Position numbers and translations under genes: made by a program. A DNA stretch of 64,000 nucleotides from assembly GCA_015501595.1 (NCBI GenBank), contig JADNRX010000093.1, positions 1 through 64,000 of the forward strand, given 5' to 3'. Each line of letters opens with the position of its first letter. Within the stretch, counting starts at the first letter, position 1. Of this stretch, positions 1 through 11,939 are shown piece after piece. The stretch is from Hymenopellis radicata. Taxonomy: Eukaryota; Basidiomycota; Agaricomycetes; Agaricales; Physalacriaceae. Under the pieces are notes generated by a model, which was not told the DNA's origin, ran no database searches, and was given only the letters and a program-made list of their open reading frames with translations.

Positions 1-256
1 ACTTCTCCGTCTCAAGCAGATCCGCAACCCTCAACACCACGTCCTGCCTCTCCTTCAAAGGCGTCTTCTCCCACGTCTTGAACGCGGCCGCGGCGCTCTC
101 TATCGCAGAACGACAATCGTCAGCGGACGCGGCTGCAGAGCGCCCGACGACTTCCTTGCTGAAAGGATTGAGGACGTCGAAAGTCGCATTGGTGCTTGAG
201 GAAACTCGATGTCCGTTGAGAAAGAGCGGGGTGAAGGGAGGGGTGGTCATGGTCAT
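1..256 (-). CDS. Aldehyde dehydrogenase, N-terminal part (runs off the window)
   Basis: Reading the minus strand from the ATG at 256 gives an N-terminus with the usual aldehyde dehydrogenase order: a short 'LFLNG' entry, 'FDVLNPFSKEVVGR', then an Ala-rich helix ending in 'AAAFKTWEKTPLKERQDV'. That is the NAD-binding N-terminal region of NAD(P)-dependent aldehyde dehydrogenases, which oxidise aldehydes to acids in the cytosol. The catalytic Cys and Glu lie beyond the window. A second Met codon at 250 is an alternative start. The spacing resembles vanillin- or salicylaldehyde-type members, but the substrate cannot be read from about 85 residues. No intron is visible in this part. Confidence 0.85.
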   Translation of the reverse strand, partial: MTMTTPPFTPLFLNGHRVSSSTNATFDVLNPFSKEVVGRSAAASADDCRSAIESAAAAFKTWEKTPLKERQDVVLRVADLLETEK

Positions 257-442
257 TGCACTGAATAGCGGTGGTGTAATCGTCGATTTATAGCACGGGA
301 AGAAGAAGCCCAAGCGTGTCATTTGACCTCTCCGATAACGGGTGACCTACATACGTGAGAGTTTGGTTAATCAGAAGTAAAGATGAGCAACGAGTATCGT
401 ACCTTACGCCCTAGAATGGGAAGCGAGACACCATACGAGTGT

Positions 443-730
443 CTAGTCGTAAATAGCGTTCGGTAGAGAACAACGCTCGACTCGATCTTGAACAGTAGCG
501 TGCACTGCAAACAATACGACACTAGCCTGTCTATGGTGCCTGTATGCAAGAACATCAGTAAGGCGTTCAGGCAGCGCATATACACGTTCACCTCTCCAAG
601 CGACAGGTAAGTCGGCACCACCAACAGTCGCAGTGGCCGTCGAAGCTTCAATAAAAATAGCGTCTATCGCAGTAAAGTCCAAATTGGGGAGATAGCCAGT
701 TGGTATGCCAGAAATCCTACGCGGCTTCAA
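443..730 (-). CDS. Possible exon of an unrecognised protein
   Basis: An open stretch of about 95 codons on the minus strand has a balanced, protein-like composition, for example 'LPNLDFTAIDAIFIEAS'. It has no ATG of its own, so it would need an upstream exon; a TATAAATA-like box lies on the minus strand near 890. I do not recognise a family. It may be a coding exon or chance. No other gene is visible between 257 and 1914. Confidence 0.2.
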   Translation of the reverse strand: MKPRRISGIPTGYLPNLDFTAIDAIFIEASTATATVGGADLPVAWRGERVYALPERLTDVLAYRHHRQASVVLFAVHATVQDRVERCSLPNAIYD

Positions 731-1914
731 GTCCTTTCAACGAGTTGTTGGAATATCGTGCATCGCTGCACTCGATACCGGTACTCCCGATGCCGGCGCA
801 CTTCACCAGCATCATCACCACCGACTCGCATCCATTCCCTCCGACTCACCATTCTGGCCGTAGATTAGTCAAGCCTCCGATTGGTATTTATAGTATACAC
901 CTGTAGAGTATAAAAGCCCTGTAGGTAGTCAGTACAATCCAGTTTCGAATTGCCAAGTTCTTAACTCACCCGAACATCGGCGCGTCCATACATACCGATT
1001 TCTAACAGGAGTCTGTATGGAGCATCGGGGTGGTCCGAACACGAGGTCTGCTGTAAGAGCAATCCTATTGGGTTCGCATGAGGGGGCCACAAACAAATTA
1101 ATGACTATAACGCGACATACTGTTTGATTTATATGCAAGAGGCGAAAATATCCCAGAGAGGATAAAACCGAATATCAGCGGGCAAGATTTAGACAAGCCC
1201 CCGAGTCTCGTATAAGCTGTGAATGCGGAACACGCTTAAACGCCTTCGAAGGAGGTAGGATAGGTCTATTCTCTTCGATAGCTAGAAAAACCGGAGCGGC
1301 ATGAAATGAAAAGTGCAGCACGATTCTGACGCAAAATAACGGGCACGAAAGTGTGGTGGCAAATGGTAGTCGGCGTTTGCGTTTAGATTGAAGAAATGAA
1401 GCATTTGAATATCCTGATGAAGATGAACGATACGCGTGGAATGACAGACGGCGAGCATACCGGACACGAGGCGCAAAGGAGTTTGGATATGACCAACGTT
1501 TTTGGAGCGAAAGGCATTGCTGTCTCGTTGACCAAGATCATTTTCTGACAGCATCATGTCGGACGAGATATATAATACCGCTCAAATGGACGCGTATCTT
1601 GCCTGGCAGATACGTGTAAAACAGTCAGCTATATTCGAGGAACAATATAGAGAACGCACCTTTCCTACGAAACTCTCATCATTGAAAGACGCGAATACGC
1701 GAATTAGATCGCTAATTGGGCCTCGTAACAGTGCGGGCGATGCTTCGTACCCATTGCTATTGCAGCATACGTCTCCGGGATGGCGAAGGCAGAGGAGTCG
1801 AAGATGAGCAAGCGGCCGGGGACAGCGGTCGTGATGATGGTAGTAGTAAATAAAGCCAAGGTTTACGGCCCGATCGCGCTTGCTCACGACATCCATCCTC
1901 GTGCGTCCTAGTCC
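731..1914. other. Intergenic, no supported gene
   Basis: Short open frames only, none with a recognisable motif or a consistent set of splice sites. A TATA-like run occurs on the plus strand near 909. The right part is the upstream region of the Stealth gene starting at 1915. Confidence 0.5.
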
Positions 1915-4117
1915 ATGCGACACCGAGGCCGCATCGTCCTCCTCACTGTCGCCCTCACCCTTTGCTGCTTCGTCGCATTTTACCGCCCGTCTTGGTCCCC
2001 GGTCTTAGTACTTCCGTCTCCCGACGCGGTCAACGGAGTAATCTATCACTCTTTTTATCCCCTTGACCGCAACCATGACCATACAATACGGGCCCACGCG
2101 CAGCTCTCTGATGCCTGCCTGGAACACTGGGTAGCCGATGGACGTTGGGAGGGTCCTTGCAAAAACCAGGTCGTGGACGAGGCGGTTATAGACTTGGTAT
2201 ATACCTGGGTAAATGGCTCGTGAGTTCAACCGCGTCTTTCCCCAAGTAAATATCCTGATCGTTCGTTCTTGTCAGTGACCCATTACACGAGCAGGCTCGC
2301 GCCAGTTACAACGAGGTACCGTCCACGAACGCTGCACGTTTCCGTGACCACAACGAGTTGCGGTATTCGTTGCGCGCTGCGGCCAAGGCAACGGAGACAT
2401 GGAAGAATTCTGCCTGGCATATCATTACGGCGGACTTTGCTCATCCTCGCGATCCGGAGAGTCGGCTGGGGCAGATTCCACAGTGGCTCGACATGGACCG
2501 GCCATCTCGACGCGGAGAACCTAAAATTCATCTTCATCACCGTATGCATGTGCTTTTACAGCTCCGATCTTCATACTCTAACAAGTGCGCAGATAGCCAG
2601 CTATTCCAACCTGTCAACTCTACGGCCGACGCTGCAATCTCATGGAAAGCAAACATGCTACCCACTTTTAACAGGTAATCCTTATTCTACTCCACATTCC
2701 TTCTCTTGTCTCATTCGATTGTTGGCAGCTACGCCATCGAATCCCAACTACCCAACCTCGACCCCAACATCGTCTCTGACAGCATGTGAGCCTTTTCTCC
2801 TACCCCAGACGCGTTCCTCACCCAAACCAGCGTCGCGCTCAACGATGACCAATTCCTCATGCTCCCAACACCTCCCTCCGCTTTCCACTCACCTCTCTAC
2901 GGGCCCGTCTTCCGCCTGGAAGCGCACAACCAAGTCACCGGCGACGCCTCAGGCAAAGCAGACGGCAACGGAGAATGGCGCTCTCTAACCTGGAGTGCAC
3001 ATCTCCTCAGTAAGAAAGCCTTCATCTGCATCGCATTCCTACTTAGCCATCACCCCCGTCAGATCAACGATTCGGAAACCGCACCCGCGCATACGTATCC
3101 CACAACGCGCGCGCGCTTTCTCTCCCTCTCATGCACGAGACTATGCTCGCGTTCCCCAAGGAATTCTCATCCACACCTTTATCCCGGTTCCGCGGCTCCC
3201 ACGACGAGTGTGAGGTGAATACGGTGTTTTTGTGCACGCATTGGGTTATCGAAAGGAAGCGGGAGGTGCTTCTGTGGTCGTGGATTGTAGCCAAGTGGGG
3301 TCGTGAGGGCATGTTGGATCAGGCGGCAATGTGGCGGGAGATGGGCGGGACGGACGGGGATGATGATATCACTTTGGACTTTGAGAAGACGAGGACGATG
3401 CCGGATGAAATGGATAGGCAGTTTTCGCTGGCGGGGCTTCGGTCGCCGAGGGTGCCGGATCGAAATGTGGCGGCGTTTACTCATTATTTGTTTGGTATGC
3501 TTTATTCCATGTTGTCTATGTTGCTGCTATTCTGACTCAAAGCTTTAGTTTCAAAACGATGGATATCCGACAGAGATAAACGGGCTGAAGCTCCCGGGAC
3601 CCTTTCCAGAAAACACTGCTTTGAAAATATCGCTGCTTGGGACCTTTTCATTAGCGTGATGAAGCACAAGCCGGAATGCGGCGACGCGAGTGAGTACATC
3701 CATATTTACTCCTCGTAACACCCATCCTGATCACTCTACACGGAAGTCATAACGTTACTTATACACCAAGAACGTCTCGCCGGCGGATCAGGACTCTCCG
3801 TCTTCCTACCACCACCCTCGGCATCCGACCCCATAACAGTTACACTTCCCCTCCACCTCCCCTCGCACGCACCTCCACACCCACGCCTCCTCGCCCTCAA
3901 ACTCCTCTACCGGTACTCCTACGCCATCGGGGACACGCCCGCCCGCTTTCTCGGTCTGATATCGTACCGCCAGGCGTCGTTGGGGCTGCGGCATGTTACG
4001 GAGGACAGGGATATCGCGCTGTTGTGTGTCAATGATGATTTGGAGCGGGTTGGGGAGGAGGAGGTGAGGAGGGTTGATGGGCTGTTGAGAGGGTGGTTTG
4101 AGGGAAGGTGGGCGTGA
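1915..4117 (+). CDS. Stealth-family sugar phosphotransferase, similar to basidiomycete xylosylphosphotransferase
   Basis: Eight exons (1915-2219, 2276-2541, 2593-2674, 2729-2785, 2831-3009, 3063-3494, 3549-3689, 3771-4117) join into exactly 603 codons including the stop. The N-terminus (residues 7-24, 'IVLLTVALTLCCFVAF') is a type II signal anchor, so the catalytic domain should face the secretory lumen. Stealth conserved regions appear in order: CR1 'IDLVYTWVNGSDP' across intron 1, CR2 'RFRDHNELRYSLRA' and 'VALNDDQFLM', CR3 'HETMLAFPKEF' and CR4 'KHCFENIAAWDLF', then a 'LLCVNDDL' tail. The family moves sugar-1-phosphates. The closest architecture I know is Cryptococcus Xpt1, which adds xylose phosphate to protein-linked mannose in the Golgi. 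The family is clear; the sugar donor is inferred. The 45-nt intron at 2786-2830 is the least certain junction. Confidence 0.88.
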
Positions 4118-5048
4118 AGGGGGTTGGGAGGTTTAGCAGTGAGGGTAGAGTGAAAAGCACTGATTCTGAGCTGTTAGGCAGAGATTTGAAAGGGGATTTA
4201 GAGTATAGGTCTGGATTACTAAGCAGTAAGCTATATGGCTAGTACTTTAGTACTACTAGAAGCTGATGGATGACTTTCCATGATGATTATCATCATTATC
4301 ATAATGTTTAGGACAGAGAACTATGAACAGCTCCAAGTCATGGTTGTCGCAGGTGGTTGTAGTCGGGTACGGTCAGCAGTCCATGACAAGCGGTTACAGC
4401 CCTTAACATTGAGTCCTCGCAGTCGTTGTTCGAGAGCGATCGTCGCGCACGGAAACGGTCTTCGTGGTCGGTTGCAGTCGCGTATCGTCGTGGTTGCCGT
4501 AGGGTTGTGGTCGCAGTTGCAGTCAAGTCTCCATCGGAATGGTAATCCTAGCTTCTCACTCGAAAAGGCGACTCGGTTTTCTTGGCGCCTTCCTTAAAAT
4601 GCGCCACAATCCAAAGTCGAAGCCAGATTATCGGATGACGAGACGATTACGGTTTCGCTCCAAGTATATCCGACGTACTCATTCAAGTGCCCGCATTTTG
4701 CAGTCTATCACCGTTTGGTTAATATCCATCTGGCGGCCATCGTCGCGGCCAAAGTGCAGGTCCCTGGCCTTGCGTTTGTGGTTGAAGTCGTCACTCGTGG
4801 CTGTCGTTGGAGTCCAGGTCTTGGGTTGTTTGCTTTATGCCTTGGTCACTGCAGCTGGACGCTATCAGCCGGCGTAGTTGCAGGTGGGCACTGTGCAGCA
4901 CAAAATGCAGAAGTAAGCCACTGGCAGTTGGAAGTTGGTAATGGCTGGTGGTGGGAAGAGACATGTTGGGCGGCACGCTCGAATTGGTTTTGAACCACAG
5001 CGGGGCTTCTGACTAAATGTTTGTCGGCAGACGCGGCCGCCGCATGGG
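4118..5048. other. Intergenic, GTCG/GTTG-rich low complexity
   Basis: Downstream of the Stealth gene there is AT-rich sequence with a short ATCATTATC-type run near 4280. From about 4335 to 4880 the sequence is dominated by degenerate GTCGCAG/GTTGCAG/GTCGTGG strings. No gene with supporting motifs was found. Confidence 0.5.
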
Positions 5049-5056
5049 GAGCTTTC
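5049..5056. repeat. Target-site duplication, left copy (GAGCTTTC)
   Basis: Direct 8-bp repeat matched by 6527-6534 just outside the right arm of the hAT-like element. Confidence 0.6.
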
Positions 5057-6526
5057 CAGAAACCTCAGTCACAGGCTTTGTTCCGACAAAATGCCATCTC
5101 GATGGCAGTGTTGGAACGCGGTGTTCCAACACGGATCTTCATTGCTGTAGTATAATGTATGTACATGCCAAAATAAAGTACTGTTCCAACGCGTTCCTCT
5201 AGACACCTATGCTGTGGTATAGATCTTCTTGATCCCGTTCCAACGGATGCGTTCCAACAGGGCGTTCCGACAATAAATCTCAACCGCGTTCCAACAATAA
5301 ACCGTCGAACGTGTTCCAACAGTTCAGATGAGTGCGTTCCAACACTGCGCTCCGTTCCAACAATAAATCTCGGCCGCGTTCCAACAATAAACCTCGAGCG
5401 TGTTCCCACACGTCACACGACCGCGTTCCAACAGGCACTGTGTTCCAACCATCAAGTTCCGACGAACTCGAACATTGTTTTAGCCTGAAGTTGAATTCAG
5501 TTGCGGTGTCGGAGATTCGTCTCTCACCATGCTGCAGTCATGGAGAGCAGTCGTCGGAGCCTGAGGGTGTCCAAGAGGCCTAGGCAAGGGAAGCTGGCTG
5601 GTGGGGTGGTGGTGGTTCGTTAGAAAGAAACAAAAGGTCGGTGTATGCCAGTGTTTGGCAAACCATGAACGTTCATGAACAAAGGCCTTTGTTTTCTGCA
5701 GGACCAGCATGTTATGTCCTATGTACTTAAGCTTATTGTGATAGCTTAGATAAATAATCAATAAATAATGGTCGAAATTGAGGGACAAAGAAACAATGGC
5801 CGCCCTCGGGTACTTGCCTTCTCCCCATCACTTGAGACCCTCGCGGCAGTCCCTTTCACTCCGTGCGCTGCCTAGCAGACTCAGGCCGAACACGGTGACC
5901 TCTGAGAACACTTTCGTTTACCAGTCTGACATCAAAGTAGGACAACTGACCTGTACGATGGGTGGCGGGCGGTCGAGTGGCAATCATCGGGCGGCACATT
6001 GTGATCACTCCGAATACAGCTCGGCGCAATAGTAGACGGGAGTGCATGATCCCTCAAGGCGAGCACTTCGCGTGTTACGCTAGGTTCGGACGCGTTCTGA
6101 TCACCCATTGTAAACCGCGGTTGGAACAATACCTGTTGGAACGCGTGTGTTGGAACGCGTTCTGATCACCCATTGTAAACCTATGTTGGAACCCGGTTGG
6201 AAACAAGACCTGTCGGAACGTGTGACCTCGTTCCAACACGGCGATGCCGCTCTGTTGCAACATCGTTAGGAACAGATCGTTGGAACGGAGTGTTGGAACA
6301 AACTGTTGGAACGGGGTGTAGCACTGGCAGGTTAATTAGTCTCTCCTAGACAGACTGACGATACAACATGACGAACGAGTAAGTATGTTTGTATGTACAG
6401 GTTAATGTAGATATGATGTATGTCAGTACGGTATACACAAAATAATTGTAGCTACGTGTTGGAACACCGGGTTCCAACACTGTCATCGAGATGGCATTTT
6501 GTTGGAACAAGGTGACTGAGAAGTCA
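5057..6526. mobile_element. Non-autonomous hAT-like DNA transposon, 1.47 kb
   Basis: The two ends are inverted copies for about 70 bp: left 5064-5130 and right 6455-6519 share CTCAGTCAC, AATGCCATCTCGATG and a GTTGGAAC/GTTCCAAC pair in mirror order. The motif GTTCCAAC recurs roughly a dozen times inward from the left end (5100-5460), and its reverse complement GTTGGAAC recurs in the right arm (6118-6510). An 8-bp direct repeat GAGCTTTC flanks the ends (5049-5056 and 6527-6534). An 8-bp target duplication with dense subterminal repeats fits hAT elements. The outermost 8 bp of the two arms match poorly, so exact ends are uncertain. The centre (5480-6100) has no transposase. Confidence 0.65.
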
Positions 6527-6534
6527 GAGCTTTC
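6527..6534. repeat. Target-site duplication, right copy (GAGCTTTC)
   Basis: Partner of 5049-5056; same orientation and flush with the right arm of the element. Confidence 0.6.
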
Positions 6535-6724
6535 AGCGATTCAGTACTGTATGTCCCGTTTGATTTGAACGGAATTCGGAGCGAATCAAACTCATTTCAA
6601 TCTGAAAAGCGCTCCGATTACAAACAATAAAGCATTAACTAATTTTGACTCAGAAAGATTAGGTGCAGCGGTGTATCAACCCAGACCGTCAGACGTTATG
6701 GAAAGTCCATCCAATATCAAAGTA

Positions 6725-8011
6725 TCAAACCAACCCAACCCTCTGTGTATACCCCAAAGTCTTCTCCCACAAATCCTTCCTCAGCCCCTCATCCAGTGCC
6801 ATCTTGGCCGGCTCCCTAACCGCCGGCTGCTTCCCAACCAACGTCGGCTCAACATACACACCCCTAAATCTCTCTCTATCCTCCTTCACCTCCTTCCCCG
6901 CTGCCGCAAAAACACTATTATACGCCCCATGCTCTGCATCTGCCAATACCCAAATCAACAAGGGGCGAAGGAAGAAGGGGAATGAGGCGCCAAAGGTGTT
7001 TACGCCCCCCGGGTGGATTGCGATGGCTGTTATGTTTGACGAGGAGAGGTGGTCTTGAAGCGCCTTTGTCCAGAGTATGATGAGCAGCTTGCTGTGCGCG
7101 TAGCGGAGCCAGCTGGAGAAACGGCGGTTGTCGTATGATACGGAGAGGTCGTCGTAAGCGTCTATTCTGAGCGGCGCGGGGGCATAGCGATGCATCATCG
7201 ACGATACCTAGAGCGTGTTAGACGTGCACGCCGATGCTAAAGCTGAGATTAACTCACGTTTACGATTCGAACATCGGAATCGGGTTGCTCTGCGGTGGAG
7301 CGAAGGATGGGAAGGAGGGTTTGCGTGAATACGAAGGGGCTGAGGTAGCTGATAGATAGAGGTGATTAGGGATATCTGAAGAGGAGCAAGTTAGATGCTC
7401 ACTTGACGATGACCATGGTCGACATGCCTGACAAGCATGATTAATACAATCCTTGGAGGTAGAAGAGGACAAATAGTCGTACCATCAAGCCCAGTTTCGT
7501 ATGGCCCAGTCATCCTATTCTTCCCATTAGACTATAACGAAAGTGAGACCGTTCAGAAGCACCTACATTCCTGCGTTGTTGACTGTCCAAAAGAAACGAA
7601 CGATGATTGTCAGTAAAAGCTCTCTGGCATCGATGCAACGACCACATACCCACAATATCCAACCTCGTCTCCTTCTGCATAAACTCCAACGCCGCATCCT
7701 TCGCCTTCTGCGGCTCCGCCGCATCCAACTTCAACCACACAACCTCACCGGCACCCGAGTCCTTCTTGATTTCCTCAATAGCAGCCATAGCGTGTCCTTC
7801 ATCCCGCGCAGCCAAGTATACCTTCGCACCCGCACATGCGAGGTGGCGGACGGTTGCTAAGCCTACGCCTCTGCTACACGAAACACATCTCGGTCAGCTT
7901 GGTGATAATGAAGAGTAACTCGGGAAAGACTCGGACGTACTTCCCTCCAGTGACAATAGCGACCTTTCCCTGCAAGTCAACCAGGTCAGTTTTTGGATTG
8001 AATCCCGGCAT
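6725..8011 (-). CDS. Short-chain dehydrogenase/reductase, retinol-dehydrogenase type
   Basis: Seven exons on the minus strand (8011-7941, 7873-7650, 7582-7567, 7514-7483, 7427-7403, 7348-7258, 7207-6725) join into 314 codons including the stop. The Rossmann cofactor motif TGxxxGxG reads 'TGGNRGVG' near residue 21 and is split by intron 1. 'NNAG' follows after a 16-nt microexon. The catalytic Ser is in 'VSS', and Tyr/Lys sit in 'YAHSK'. 'HPGGVNT' is the usual post-catalytic turn. Classical SDRs oxidise or reduce alcohols and ketones with NAD(P)(H). The 'LLPIL' and 'HPG' context resembles the retinol-dehydrogenase/WW-oxidoreductase branch common in fungi. The substrate is not predictable. Several very short exons are a feature of this gene. 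Confidence 0.9.
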
Positions 8012-10022
8012 GGAAGAGAAGAAGACGACGACAGCCTGGGAATATTACTAGGCACGGGATGCGCGAGGAACTTGTGGTGTCGTGGGCATAACTTGCCACG
8101 CTGATGGCACTGACATCATATCAAGCATTCTTTTCTAAGAATGGTGGTGGCCTATGGAAAGATTTTCATCCAGGCCGAGAGAGGGAAGCAGGCGTAAAGA
8201 CAGGCAAAGGGTGCCAAACGCCATAGTCATGAGTGTATGCCGCCCGCTAAAACATACACAGAAATGCGAAAGCGGGGGAGAGGCTGTATCAGACGATGAG
8301 CTTGATCTAGACGTGGTCCAGTAATGGCTCCCGCGAAGATTGCACGTACGATGCGGCTCTAGGGCGTTGAATCCCAAACTAAGCCACGGGTGTTTCGGAC
8401 AAAGGCGGGTCACGTTATATTTATGTAATACACCCCTTTCTTCTCATTTCTCCCTCGGCTTTCAAAGCTCTTTCGAATCATTTATAATGCCACACCCACG
8501 TTCGCACAGAACCAACATCGAAAGGAAGTTGAACGAAATACTCCGTTGTACCTGCCTCCGCTTCTAGCTTATCGTTGGCTCGCACATGAGGATTCTTTAT
8601 TGCGCCACACGCTCGAGAAGTGTCACCATTCAATCTCCGTCCTCGAATTCTTCAAAAACAAATGCTTTCGTGCTTCCTCGAGCGATAACTCATGCTTTGA
8701 TATCACAGGGAAACCTCATGCATCGATGATTGTGATTCCTCTCCCAGTCACGCATGCACCAGAAGCCTCGCGTCTGAATCAAAACTTAATAAACCCTTAT
8801 GCGTCAGTGCATACAAATCGTTTTTCACAGGCTGACAGCATGGTACGGGTTACATTGAATTCGGCAATTTCATAACATAGGTTGGCGCTACTGCTGCTGC
8901 AGAGGCATTTCATCTGCAGGGGCTCGGATCTTGTTTCAAAGCCAGCATACCTCCATGGACGTCTGAGCGCTCGTCTATCCTATGTTCTCCTTGTCACTCA
9001 AACTCTGGCTGGGCACCTGCCGGAAGGCTAGATAGCTAATGACAATACGCGCGCGCCCTCGTTTAAGGCTAGGCTCCACATGTCGTCGAAGACCTCACTA
9101 GTCAATAGTTTCTCCTTCATATGAAAAGCGGACTTTGAAGGGACCGGACTTTCAACAATTGATTAGCAGTAGTATTCATCAGTCCGCGACACAAAGCGTC
9201 TAGAAAGCGCATAGGCTCAGGCCTTCGGAAATCACACGCACGGGGCGGTTGTCAATCCCACCACCACAGGATGTCAATCATCTCGGGGAACCCCCAAAAA
9301 ACCACCTCCGAAACAGGCGGCAGGCATCCGAGAACCGTTGTGGTGTGGCTCATCCCCATCCCCATCCCTACCGTGTCTCATGGGGGCATGAAATCAGCTC
9401 ATTCCGGGGCAATCCTCTTATTAACGCGGCACGTAATAGCGGACCACGCGAGCCTAGTAGCCCTGGCCAAGGTCAGAGGTCATGTGGCGTCCGAGTGCAT
9501 CAATGCGTTGGCGGCGCCGCTCGACGTCTCGCTCTCTCGTCCCCGGTTCTCGCCTGAGCGGAGGGTACCCCGTTTCGGGAACCAATAGAAGCCCCAAGGA
9601 GCCTGTACACGTATACCTCTCATCCACCGCCCGGCGTCAATTAATCTCTCGTCGTGTCGATTGAGAAGACGCTGCTATCGGATTCATTCAATCGACAATC
9701 GACAGTGGCAGTCCCTCCGATGCGCGGTCCCCTGTCTCCGTGCCCCCACGAGAAATAGCGCTTGTCGATGTAACCTATACCCCATTCACGTTTGTGAGAT
9801 GATGGGTAGCATTCGGCGCTAGTCCAACAAGAGGAAACGTCACATTGTCAACATGCGAAGGTAGTAGAACCGACCTACTTATCAGATCTGGGTATCGATT
9901 TTCATCAGTGCCGCAGTTCCATGGGCCTCGCTCGTTCGTGATCAGGGAGCAGATAAATTACTATGTGACGGGACGAAATTAGAATAGAGTAGTGTTAATG
10001 TACGCTAAATTAAAACAGGATA
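8012..10022. other. Intergenic, 2 kb without a supported gene
   Basis: Only short frames are present. One ATG frame at 9271-9588 (105 codons) lacks any recognisable motif and I do not count it as a gene. A CTGCTGCTGCAGAGG/CTGCAG cluster lies near 8890-8920. The region holds the upstream sequence of the dehydrogenase (left) and the 3' flank of the magnesium-channel gene (right). Confidence 0.5.
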
Positions 10023-11939
10023 TCACGACCAGCCATCAGACTTCCGCCCACGAAGAGGTAGTGGGAGCCAGGGTTTCTGCGTCTGGGGTCTTCGATTCAT
10101 CATACTGGATGACAGTCCTACCCGTCGCATTTTGGCGAGCTTGCGGAAGCCACCCACGGACATGAGGATGACCACGGCTGTCGAGAACCCGGTCATGGCG
10201 TAGAATGCATACCAGTGGGCTTCGAAATGGTTTGTCAACTGTAGCGAATGGCGTCAGTAGGTTTGCGAGCATCCAATGGAATGTCTTACATTCATACCCA
10301 GGAGGCCGGCCAAGAATGCCCCAGTACCAACACCAAAGGTGGCGATCGACACCTTCACGACCATCTGTCAGTACTTCTGATACCGGTGCTTGTTAGAACA
10401 TACCTGCAAGTCTAGGGCTAGTAGCGAGTTGCGGTTGGCGTCTAAGATTAACTCTACGATCTCTTGCGTGGATTCAACGTTGTTCTGTGCAGTGTCAAAA
10501 CAATAGCGCCGACATTTGACAATGACCAGGGACGAACATCCATGTTGCCAACTTCGCTGACGATTTCTTCGACCTGCTTGGAGAAAGATTCCAGAAGAAA
10601 CTCCAACTCCTCGTGGTCTTGCATTTCTCGCTTCGTGTTGTTTTTCTTGTCCGTTAGATACATCGCGTTCAAATCATCATCTACGATCGTTGGAAGGTTA
10701 TCCCGCGAAATAGAAGATAGTTACATACCCTGTTCTAAAACTTCCTCCAAGGCTTGCTCAACCTAACGCCAACCGGTTAGCTTTATAAAACAGACATCAC
10801 GACAACTTACCAGTTTAGCGCGACTCTGAAAGCTGGCAAGCCGCCTCGAGTAATGCAGCAGACGTTTTAACCGATCGTGATCGATGTCGTCTTCTAGTTC
10901 GGCAAGGAGACTGCCGACTAGATTCCGAATGAACACCATTTCCGCCTCTAGCGCGTTGATGACGGAAAGCAGGATGGATTCAAGGGCTCTGGAAATCGAC
11001 ATGATAAGACCTCTCGACGAACAGCGGAAGACGAACCTAAATTCATAAGGTAAGCCTGTCGTCTTGCTTTTCAGATTATGCTAAATTCTTGTGAGCGGCT
11101 GGAATAATCCCAAACCCACGAAGCATACCTCCAAGTGGTATAGAAAGACGGAGTGGAGTCGCGAGTCAGCGGATCCATAAGTGTCGAATAGAATGACAGC
11201 GTCTGCCTTGACAAGAGCGCGAACATGGAGTATGTTCACCTGAAATGCAGGTGTGAATATCACTACACTCCGAAACGAATGAACGTGCCAGTATCGCCTC
11301 CCTACGAACTAGAATTGTAGGAACGAGGTTTGGAACTCTGGAATCTATTTTGCGGAGGTCACGCGGCTAGACGAAGAGGTTGTCAAACAGACAACTAGAC
11401 GGACATGCGGTACTGACATACGTTTAGACGATGCTCCGCACTCAAGTCAGCCTTTTTGAATTGGCCCGATATTGTCTTGACGTTTCCTTGAAAGGGGTGC
11501 GAGTGAGATACTAAACTATTTTCATTTGAGCAAACGCTCTTTCTACCTTCCGCATCCAAGACCGTGCCTTCAGACAATGAAATTTTGAACACAAGACCGC
11601 AAACCGAGGTACTCACAGCGTAGCATGAGATCCGTGGGCTGACGGCCCTTCATAACTTTATCTAATATAGCCGACTTTGCGACCTGCTCCTCCTCTTCAG
11701 TCAGCGGTTCAGTGCTGTCCAAAGGATCGGACCTGGGTCGCCAACGAAGATATCGCGTGCCCGCGGGTATAGTACCGTGAACAAAATCGGTGGGAACGAG
11801 GGAGAGCGGAGGCCAGTGGACATTTTTTCAGGTTCTTGCCGGGACCAGAAGCCGGATAGGAAGTAAAAGCGCGCAGTGCAGTTCGACGCGCGGCTCCCGT
11901 TACATGGCTAGGTAAATGTCCCCAAGGAGCGATATTCAT
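10023..11939 (-). CDS. Mitochondrial CorA-like Mg2+ channel, MRS2 family
   Basis: About 13 small exons on the minus strand. From the N-terminus: an Arg-rich, acid-free leader starting 'MNIAPWGHLPSHV' that fits a mitochondrial presequence; 'DLMLRCTVLDAEGNVKTISG'; 'PRDLRKIDSRVPNLVPTIL'; 'LKSKTTGLPYEFRALE'; a long helical stretch 'HEELEFLLESFSKQVEEI'; then the pore signature GMN in 'AGLLGMN'; then a second membrane segment 'WYAFYAMTGFSTAVVILM'. These are the hallmarks of MRS2/LPE10 inner-membrane magnesium channels. The intron at 11288-11240 needs a GC-AG donor. The first junction (43-nt intron after 'HRFCSR') is inferred, so the start is less certain than the rest. The basic tail follows the second TM. 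Confidence 0.9.

Noticed and set aside
1282..1557. 91-codon minus-strand frame with an ATG
   Set aside because: No recognisable domain; it lies in the upstream region of the Stealth gene and has no supporting context.
4280..4320. ATCATTATC run as a microsatellite locus
   Set aside because: Too short and imperfect to list as a repeat feature.
5480..6100. Transposase gene inside the 1.47 kb hAT-like element
   Set aside because: Only short frames without hAT dimerisation or DDE motifs; the element is non-autonomous.
9249..9664. Two overlapping plus-strand frames of about 60-105 codons
   Set aside because: No motif, no splice partner, and the composition is that of GC-rich non-coding DNA.
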